Source: Sphingomonas cannabina
GTDB taxonomy: Bacteria > Pseudomonadota > Alphaproteobacteria > Sphingomonadales > Sphingomonadaceae
Direction: 5' to 3'
Length of the DNA: 64,000 nucleotides
NCBI RefSeq assembly: GCF_021391395.1
Contig: NZ_CP090059.1
Coordinates: forward strand, 1,659,001 to 1,723,000
The notes beneath the pieces are model-generated. The model was not told the origin of the DNA and ran no database searches. It worked only from the letters and a program-made list of their open reading frames with translations. The translations under genes and the position numbers were made by a program. Below are positions 59,034-64,000 of this stretch, piece after piece (the stretch's first letter is position 1; each line of letters opens with the position of its first letter).

Positions 59034-59324
59034 TCGGCGCGCCATCCTTCCCGGAGCGGCAGAAATCCGCCATTTTCGCGATCTCGCAAGCGCGATTGCT
59101 GGAAACTGGAAAATCGCGGCGCGCGATCACGGATTTCCGCGGCTTTCAGCAGCGTTGCAACGGCCGAACTGGAAAATCGAACTGGAAAGCTGGCCACAAA
59201 TTGCGCAAGGCCGCTGTGCGCCGCTCGAAACCCGCAGTTTTCGGCCGTTTTCGTCTCACTTCGTCCCGGCTGATCCCGCCAAATCCCGCCCGATTTGTCT
59301 CGATAGATTTATTGTCCCGTCACA
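59034..59324. other. Prophage right end
   Basis: These 291 bases contain ACTGGAAAATCG at 59105-59116 and 59168-59179, ACTGGAAAG at 59181-59189, GCGTTGCAACGG at 59152-59163 (also at the left end) and the terminal ...TTATTGTCCCGTCACA. They are candidate transposase binding sites. An ATG at 59030 overlaps the methylase stop and its frame runs out of the phage into the S24 remnant, but codon use and composition do not look like a gene. Confidence 0.7.
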
Positions 59325-59329
59325 TCGTC
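59325..59329 (+). repeat. Target-site duplication, right copy
   Basis: TCGTC directly after the terminal CACA of the prophage, identical to 21571-21575. Confidence 0.9.
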
Positions 59330-59722
59330 ACCGTGCCGCGGATCGAGGTGAGCGCCGCCGCCGGCGCCGGCCAGTTGGTCGACGGCGAGGCGATGCGGCC
59401 GACGCGCTATCCCGCCGAGGAGCTGGCCCGCATGGGCGTGCGGCCGGAGGATGCGTCGGAGATCACCGTCAGCGGCGATTCGATGGCGCCGACGCTGCAC
59501 GACGGCGACCGCATCCTCGTCGACCGCGGCCAGCGCCGCCCCGGCACGCGCGCGGCGATCTGGGTGATCCGGGTGGACGAGGCGCTGCGGGTCAAGCGGC
59601 TGGCAGGCGAGGGGCGGCGCTGGCGGATCGTCAGCGACAATCCCGACTGGCCGGAGGATCTGCGCGACAAAGCCGAGGTCGAGGTGCTCGGTCGCGTGGT
59701 GCGCCTGACGCGGGAGTTTTAG
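59330..59722 (+). pseudogene. HTH/S24 repressor gene, S24 peptidase part, split by the prophage
   Basis: The frame continues the left part exactly (TVPRIEVSAAAGAGQLVDGEAM…). It contains the S24 catalytic Ser in TVSGDSMAPTLHDGDRILVDRG and Lys in ALRVKRLAGEG, so the intact host protein should have been a self-cleaving, LexA/CI-like regulator. In the lysogen it is cut off from its HTH and start codon. Confidence 0.9.
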
Positions 59723-59735
59723 GGTTCGGCAAATT

Positions 59736-59839
59736 AGCCCCTCCCCTTCAGGGGAGGGGTGGGGGTGGGGCGTGGCCTCAAGCGACAGAGCCTGCCGCAC
59801 TCCCCCACCCCCAACCCCTCCCCTGAAGGGGAGGGGCTT
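59736..59839. repeat. GC-rich inverted repeat between convergent genes
   Basis: AGCCCCTCCCCTTCAGGGGA-type sequence at 59736-59769 and its inverted copy at 59805-59839 (CCCCAACCCCTCCCCTGAAG…). It lies between the S24 remnant and ahpF, which converge, and may end transcription from both sides. Confidence 0.65.
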
Positions 59840-59852
59840 AGAACAGGGCTGG

Positions 59853-61430
59853 TTACGCCGCTTCCGATAGCTCCGCCGGCAGCCGGATCAGGTAATCGAA
59901 CGCCGACAGCGCCGCAGTCGAGCCCGCGCCCATCGCCACCACGATCTGCTTGTAGGGCTCGGTGGTGGCATCGCCCGCCGCGAACACGCCGGGCTGCGAG
60001 GTCTCGCCGCGATGGTCGATCTCGATCTCGCCGCGCGGAGTCAGCGCCACCGCGTCCTTCAGCCACTCGGTGTTCGGCACCAGCCCGATCTGCACGAATA
60101 TGCCCTCCAGCTCGACCTGGTGCATCGTGTCGTGGTTGCGATCCTTGTAGCTGAGGCCGGTCACCTTCTGCCCGTCGCCATGCACCTCGGTGGTGAGCGC
60201 CGAGGTGATGATCTTGACGTTGTTGAGGCTCGCGAGCTTGCGCTGCAGCACCGCATCGGCGCGCAGCTGGCTGTCGTACTCGATCAGCGTGACGTGCGCG
60301 ACAATGCCGGCGAGGTCGATCGCCGCCTCGACGCCCGAGTTGCCGCCGCCGATCACCGCGACGCGCTTGCCCTTGAACAGCGGTCCGTCGCAGTGCGGGC
60401 AATAGGCGACGCCCTTGTTGCGGTATTCGGCCTCGCCGGGGACATTCATCGTCCGCCACCGCGCGCCGGTCGACAGGATCACCGTGCGCGCCTTGAGCGA
60501 GGCGCCGTTGGCGAGCTTCACCTCGTGGAGGCCGCCCTCACGGCCGGCCGGGACCAGCGCCTCGGCGCGCTGCAGGTTCATGATGTCGACGTCGTACTCG
60601 CGCACGTGCTGCTCCAGATGCGCGGCGAGCTTCGGCCCCTCGGTGTAGGGGACGGAGATGAAGTTCTCGATCGCCATGGTGTCGAGCACCTGCCCGCCGA
60701 ACCGCTCCGCCGCCAGCCCCACGCGGATGCCCTTGCGCGCGGCATAGATCGCCGCCGCCGCGCCGGCCGGGCCGCCGCCGACCACCAGCACGTCGAACGG
60801 CTCCTTCTTCGCGATCGCCTCGGCCGCGCGCTTGTCCGCGCCGCTATCGAGCCTGGCGACGATCTGTTCCAGCTCCATGCGGCCCTGGCCGAACGGCTCG
60901 CCGTTGAGGAATACGGTCGGCACCGCCATGATCTGGCGGGCCTCGACCTCGTCCTTGAACAGCCCGCCGTCGATCGCCGTATGGGTGATGCCGGGGTTGA
61001 GCACCGCCATCAGGTTGAGCGCCTGCACCACGTCCGGGCAGTTCTGGCAGGTCAGCGAGAAATAGGTCTCGAAATGATGCTGGCCCTCAAGCGCCTTGAC
61101 CTGCTCGATCACCTCCTGCGCCGCCTTGGACGGATGCCCGCCGACGTGGAGGAGGGCGAGGACCAGACTGGTGAACTCATGCCCGAGCGGAATGCCGGCG
61201 AAACGTACGCCGATGTCGGTGCCGACGCGTCGGACCAGGAAGCTCGGCCGGCGCGCGTCGTCGTCGGCGCGGACCACCGTGACTTTGTCCGACAGCGCTG
61301 CGATCTCGCCCAGGAGCTCGCCGAGCTCGCGCGACTTGGCGCCGTCATCGAGGCTGGCGACCAGCTCGATCGGCTCGCGGATGTTGACCAGATAGGCCTT
61401 GAGCTGCTGCGTGAGATTGGCGTCGAGCAT
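59853..61430 (-). CDS. ahpF: Alkyl hydroperoxide reductase subunit F
   Basis: This 525-residue protein has an N-terminal double thioredoxin-like domain with CQNC ([14 protein letters not shown], about residue 130) and a thioredoxin-reductase-like part: FAD motif [19 protein letters not shown], redox pair [18 protein letters not shown] motif [18 protein letters not shown] and the closing [21 protein letters not shown]. It passes electrons from NADH to AhpC. ATG 61430 is chosen because the AhpF family starts here ([13 protein letters not shown]). It follows ahpC with a 90-base gap. Confidence 0.95.
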   Translation of the reverse strand: MLDANLTQQLKAYLVNIREPIELVASLDDGAKSRELGELLGEIAALSDKVTVVRADDDARRPSFLVRRVGTDIGVRFAGIPLGHEFTSLVLALLHVGGHPSKAAQEVIEQVKALEGQHHFETYFSLTCQNCPDVVQALNLMAVLNPGITHTAIDGGLFKDEVEARQIMAVPTVFLNGEPFGQGRMELEQIVARLDSGADKRAAEAIAKKEPFDVLVVGGGPAGAAAAIYAARKGIRVGLAAERFGGQVLDTMAIENFISVPYTEGPKLAAHLEQHVREYDVDIMNLQRAEALVPAGREGGLHEVKLANGASLKARTVILSTGARWRTMNVPGEAEYRNKGVAYCPHCDGPLFKGKRVAVIGGGNSGVEAAIDLAGIVAHVTLIEYDSQLRADAVLQRKLASLNNVKIITSALTTEVHGDGQKVTGLSYKDRNHDTMHQVELEGIFVQIGLVPNTEWLKDAVALTPRGEIEIDHRGETSQPGVFAAGDATTEPYKQIVVAMGAGSTAALSAFDYLIRLPAELSEAA

Positions 61431-61520
61431 CGGGTAATCTCCGGAAACTTCAGACAAAACGGCCCGGGGCGGAGGGTCATCCACCCCGGGCCGCGGTTCG
61501 CCCAAGGGGGCTGGGCTAGC

Positions 61521-62084
61521 TTAGATCTTGCCGACGAGGTCGAGCGACGGCGCGAGGGTCTCTTCGCCCTCTTCCCACTTGGCGGGGCAGACCTCGCCCG
61601 GGTGCGCCGCAATATACTGGGCCGCCTTGATCTTCCGCAGCAGCTCAGCCGCGTTGCGGCCGACGCCCTCGCTGGTGATCTCGACGAGCTGGATCACGCC
61701 CTCCGGATCGACCACGAAAGTGCCGCGGTCGGCCAGGCCCTGGCCCTCGCGCAGGACCTCGAAGTTGGTCGACAGCACGTGGTTCTGGTCGCCCAGCATG
61801 AAATAGTTGATCTTGCCGATCGCGGGCGAGGTGTCGTGCCACGCCTTGTGGCTGAAATGCGTGTCGGTCGACACCGAATAGACTTCGACGCCCATCTTCT
61901 GCAGCGTCGGGTAGATGTCGGCCAGGTCCTCGAGCTCGGTCGGGCAGACGAAGGTGAAATCGGCCGGATAGAAGAAGAACACCGCCCACTTGCCCTTCAC
62001 GTCGGCGTCCGTGACGGTCACGAACTTGCCTTCCTTGTAGGCCTGCGCGGTGAACGGCTTGATGGTGCTACCAATCAGCGACAT
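61521..62084 (-). CDS. ahpC: Alkyl hydroperoxide reductase subunit C (peroxiredoxin)
   Basis: This 187-residue typical 2-Cys peroxiredoxin has the peroxidatic Cys47 in [16 protein letters not shown] and the resolving Cys in [15 protein letters not shown] near residue 166. It reduces hydrogen peroxide and organic peroxides and is recycled by AhpF, encoded next to it. ATG 62084 has CTGGAGAAAGAG upstream. The dyad at 62200-62221 may control it. Confidence 0.96.
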   Translation of the reverse strand: MSLIGSTIKPFTAQAYKEGKFVTVTDADVKGKWAVFFFYPADFTFVCPTELEDLADIYPTLQKMGVEVYSVSTDTHFSHKAWHDTSPAIGKINYFMLGDQNHVLSTNFEVLREGQGLADRGTFVVDPEGVIQLVEITSEGVGRNAAELLRKIKAAQYIAAHPGEVCPAKWEEGEETLAPSLDLVGKI

Positions 62085-62199
62085 GTGTCTCTTTCTCCAG
62101 TTTTTGCGTTGCGGCACAAATCGGCGCTGCACTGCCGCATATAGGGGCGCTGTGGCGGAGGTAAAATGGGAAGCCTTGGTCGATGTGATCGACTGAGGC

Positions 62200-62221
62200 G
62201 ATCAATCGAATAGGATTGATC
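62200..62221. promoter_or_regulatory. Dyad upstream of ahpC
   Basis: GATCAATC-GAATAG-GATTGATC is a perfect 8-base inverted repeat with a 6-base spacer, about 116 bases before the ahpC start. It could bind a LysR-type regulator such as OxyR, the usual activator of ahpC in this class, but it does not match the full E. coli consensus. Confidence 0.4.
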
Positions 62222-62232
62222 GGGCAACAAGT

Positions 62233-62368
62233 TCCTCCCCGGCACGGGGAGGGGGACCATTCGCGTCAGCGAATGGTGGAGGGGGCTGGCCGCTGGCGAT
62301 TCGCTTGTGGATATCCCCCTCCACCACCGACCTTCGGTCGGCGGTCCCCCTCCCCGTGCCGGGGAGGA
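62233..62368. repeat. Long GC-rich inverted repeat
   Basis: TCCTCCCCGGCACGGGGAGG-type arm at 62233-62258 and its exact inverted copy at 62343-62368, with a smaller inverted repeat inside (CCATTCGC-gtca-GCGAATGG). It lies between the ahpC promoter side and the end of the TauE/SafE gene. Confidence 0.7.
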
Positions 62369-62375
62369 TCTAAGA

Positions 62376-63134
62376 TCAGCTGACCGCCTGGTAGATGCTG
62401 TACGCGCTGATGACCGTCAGTAGCGTGCCGACCAGCGCCATCATCGGCCGTGCCGGCACGTGGCGCGCGAGCCAGCCGCCGAAAGGTGCCGCGGCGACGC
62501 CGCCGATCAGCAGCCCTACCGTGTGCAGCGTAAAAGCCTCCGGCCCCAGCGCGACGAGGAAGGTCGCCGAGATGGTGGAGGTCAGGAAAAACTCGGCGGT
62601 GTTGACGGTGCCGATCGTCGTGCGCGGGGTCGATCCCTGGATCAGCAGGTTGCTCGTCACCACCGGTCCCCAACCGCCGCCGCCCGCCGCATCGAGGAAA
62701 CCGCCGACGAGCCCGAGCGGCTCGATCACCTTGGGCTGCTTGGGCTCCACCCGGCCGCGCCAGGCGCGCAGCAGCAGGTAGAGGCCGATGGCAGCCAGGT
62801 AGGCCATCACGAACGGCCGCGCGACCGACGCGTCGACGCTCGACAGCACGAAGGCGCCCAGCGCACCGCCGATCACGCCGGGGATCACCAGCCGCCGGAA
62901 CAACCGCCAGTCGACGTTGCGGTGCGCGACATGGCTGATGCCGGACGCGGCGGTGGTGAAGGTCTCCACCACATGCACGCTGGCCGAGGCGAGGGCAGGG
63001 GAGACCCCCATCACGCTCACCATCAGCGTCGAGTTGATCACCCCGAAAGCCATGCCGAGCGCGCCGTCGACGATCTGCGCCGCAAAGCCCACCGCGATGA
63101 ACGGCAGCAGCTGCGACCAATCGATACCGCCCAT
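62376..63134 (-). CDS. TauE/SafE-family sulfite exporter-like membrane protein
   Basis: This 252-residue protein has about eight helices and the two conserved TauE repeats: GFAAQIVDGALGMAFGV near the N-terminus and GGFLDAAGGGGWGPVVTSNLL in the middle. Family members export sulfite, sulfoacetate or related anions. ATG 63134 has GGAGAC upstream and starts the first helix. It diverges from the serine acetyltransferase, so both may serve sulfur metabolism. Confidence 0.87.
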   Translation of the reverse strand: MGGIDWSQLLPFIAVGFAAQIVDGALGMAFGVINSTLMVSVMGVSPALASASVHVVETFTTAASGISHVAHRNVDWRLFRRLVIPGVIGGALGAFVLSSVDASVARPFVMAYLAAIGLYLLLRAWRGRVEPKQPKVIEPLGLVGGFLDAAGGGGWGPVVTSNLLIQGSTPRTTIGTVNTAEFFLTSTISATFLVALGPEAFTLHTVGLLIGGVAAAPFGGWLARHVPARPMMALVGTLLTVISAYSIYQAVS

Positions 63135-63257
63135 GCACGTCTCCAGCTGCCCAGGGTCCAGAATGGCTGCGGCGGCCAAATCCCACAAGACAGATAGAGT
63201 TTTACCACGCCAAACCGAAAGTTGCCGACGCTGGAATTCGGCGGCGGAGAGGCCTAC

Positions 63258-63965
63258 ATGCAGCCGATTAAGGGGATCGTGCCGATGTTTGCTGGGCTCG
63301 TGGCCTATCTTGATTCGATCAAGGCGCGTGATCCCGCGCCGCGGTCGCGCTGGGAAATCCTGTTCTATCCGGGCGTGCTCGCGCTCGGGATGCACCGCAT
63401 TGCCCATGCACTCTATCGCCGCGAGCTGTTCTTCCTGGCGCGTGCGGTGAACCATTATGCCCGCTTCCTGACCGCGATCGACATCCATCCGGGCGCGAAG
63501 ATCGGCCGCAACTTCTTCATCGATCATGGCTTCACCGTGATCGGCGAGACTGCCGAGATCGGCGACGACGTGACGATCTATCAATGCGTGACGTTGGGCG
63601 GTACCAGCCCTGACAACGGCGTCGGCGGCAAGCGCCACCCGACCATCGCCGATGGGGTGATCGTCGGCTCGGGCGCGCAGGTGCTGGGGCCGATCACGGT
63701 CGGTCCGCGCGCGCGGATCGGCGCCAATGCGGTGGTCACGCGCGACGTCCAGCCAAGCGCGGTGATGGTCGGCATCCCCGCCAAGCCGACTCTGGTCGAG
63801 GCCGACACATATCAGCGCGAGTTCGTGCCCTATGGCACGCCCTGCAGCAGCGACTGCGACCCGGCCGGCCAGCGGCTGGAGGCGATGCGCGCCGAGCTGG
63901 AGGGGCTGCGCAAGCGGATCGACAAATTGCTCGCCGAGCGCGAGGTGGAGCGCGACCGCGCCTGA
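63258..63965 (+). CDS. cysE: Serine O-acetyltransferase
   Basis: This 235-residue protein has a short helical N-terminal part ([42 protein letters not shown]) and a hexapeptide-repeat left-handed beta helix with [43 protein letters not shown] (catalytic His and Asp) and [32 protein letters not shown]. It makes O-acetylserine for cysteine synthesis. It belongs to the shorter, EpsC-like group. ATG 63258 has GGAGAGG upstream; a TTG at 63222 is in frame. Confidence 0.92.
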   Translation: MQPIKGIVPMFAGLVAYLDSIKARDPAPRSRWEILFYPGVLALGMHRIAHALYRRELFFLARAVNHYARFLTAIDIHPGAKIGRNFFIDHGFTVIGETAEIGDDVTIYQCVTLGGTSPDNGVGGKRHPTIADGVIVGSGAQVLGPITVGPRARIGANAVVTRDVQPSAVMVGIPAKPTLVEADTYQREFVPYGTPCSSDCDPAGQRLEAMRAELEGLRKRIDKLLAEREVERDRA

Positions 63966-64000
63966 TGGGGACGGTCACGCCCTTCCCGCTGCCGGACCGC
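63965..64000 (+). CDS. Start of the next gene (partial)
   Basis: ATG 63965 overlaps the cysE stop by one base (TGATG) and stays open for the last 12 codons of the window ([12 protein letters not shown]). This is probably the next gene of the cysE operon. Too little is present to name it. Confidence 0.45.
   Translation, partial: MGTVTPFPLPDR

Larger units (their letters stand above)
21576..59324. mobile_element. Mu-like transposable prophage, complete, 37.7 kb
   Basis: Both ends are defined. The left end reads TGTAGCGGGCCAAAAAA and the right end, on the other strand, TGTGACGGGACAATAAA; they match in 13 of 17 positions. TCGTC flanks both. The content is MuA/MuB, repressor, Ner, GemA, Mor-like activator, Mu-type head genes (DUF3486, gp28-like terminase, DUF935 portal, Mu F, Mu I protease/scaffold, DUF1320, gpG) and a long non-contractile tail module (tube, chaperone, tape measure, tip) with no sheath gene, so the virion should be a siphovirus, as for the Pseudomonas phages D3112 and B3. 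I recognise no gam or mom gene. No broken phage gene was seen, so it may be inducible. Confidence 0.95.

Noticed and set aside
60012-62144. Plus-strand open frame of 710 codons
   Set aside because: It is antisense to ahpF and ahpC, whose motifs are complete; composition is that of a shadow frame.

Overview
The window looks like a high-GC alphaproteobacterial chromosome, most likely a sphingomonad (Sphingomonas or a close relative). The reasons are the host gene set (exosortase-A-type polysaccharide genes, a eukaryotic-like topoisomerase IB, rplM-rpsI, cutA, COX15/CtaA), the short palindromic intergenic repeats usual in that group, and GTTC-N7-GTTC boxes of the alphaproteobacterial LexA type. 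Everything here was read by eye from the sequence; no database search was run.

Left chromosomal part (1-21575): the end of a chaperone-usher pilus locus (usher C-terminus, spore-coat-U-like pilin), a lipoprotein GH16 glycanase, tRNA-Gly(CCC), a lipid kinase/metallophosphoesterase pair, ribosomal proteins L13 and S9, a heme A synthase-CutA-secreted protein operon, a VOC protein and an Lrp/AsnC regulator, thiolase and MaoC hydratase, an MscS channel, topoisomerase IB, and a polysaccharide cluster of the exosortase A type (asparagine-synthase-like protein, O-antigen-ligase-like protein, 49-residue membrane peptide, glycosyltransferase, membrane protein). It ends in two small genes that diverge, across an SOS-like box, from a helix-turn-helix/S24 repressor gene.

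Prophage (21576-59324, 37,749 bp): a complete-looking Mu-type transposable prophage with siphovirus-type tail genes has inserted into that HTH/S24 gene. The 5-bp target duplication TCGTC is visible on both sides, the two ends form TGT...ACA inverted repeats, and deleting the element plus one duplication copy restores a 204-codon HTH+S24 frame. Immunity and transposition genes sit in the middle (S24 repressor 41218-41853, Ner-like 41926-42237, MuA 42536-44353, MuB 44350-45102), and nearly all genes are transcribed outward from there. The left arm (minus strand) carries protease/scaffold, decoration, major capsid, tail tube, frameshifted tail chaperone, tape measure, tail tip, lysozyme and Rz/Rz1. 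The right arm (plus strand) carries early regulators (DnaA-domain-IV-like, GemA, Mor-like), DUF2730, DUF3486, large terminase, portal, a C5-methyltransferase-like protein, a Lar-like protein, a Mu F-type head protein and a DNA adenine methylase.

The most interesting points are in the prophage. It carries its own SOS-boxed copy of the HTH domain of the gene it destroyed. Its portal protein ends in a 2H-phosphoesterase domain resembling the anti-CBASS protein Acb1. Its Mu F head protein carries a C-terminal extension resembling phage-borne toxin nucleases, followed by an opposite-strand acidic gene. Its tail chaperone has a GGGAAAC slippery site directly at the stop codon. One small protein contains 29 consecutive prolines.

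Right chromosomal part (59330-64000): the S24 remnant, a GC-rich inverted repeat, ahpF and ahpC (peroxide defence), another inverted repeat, a TauE/SafE exporter, serine acetyltransferase and the first codons of the next gene.
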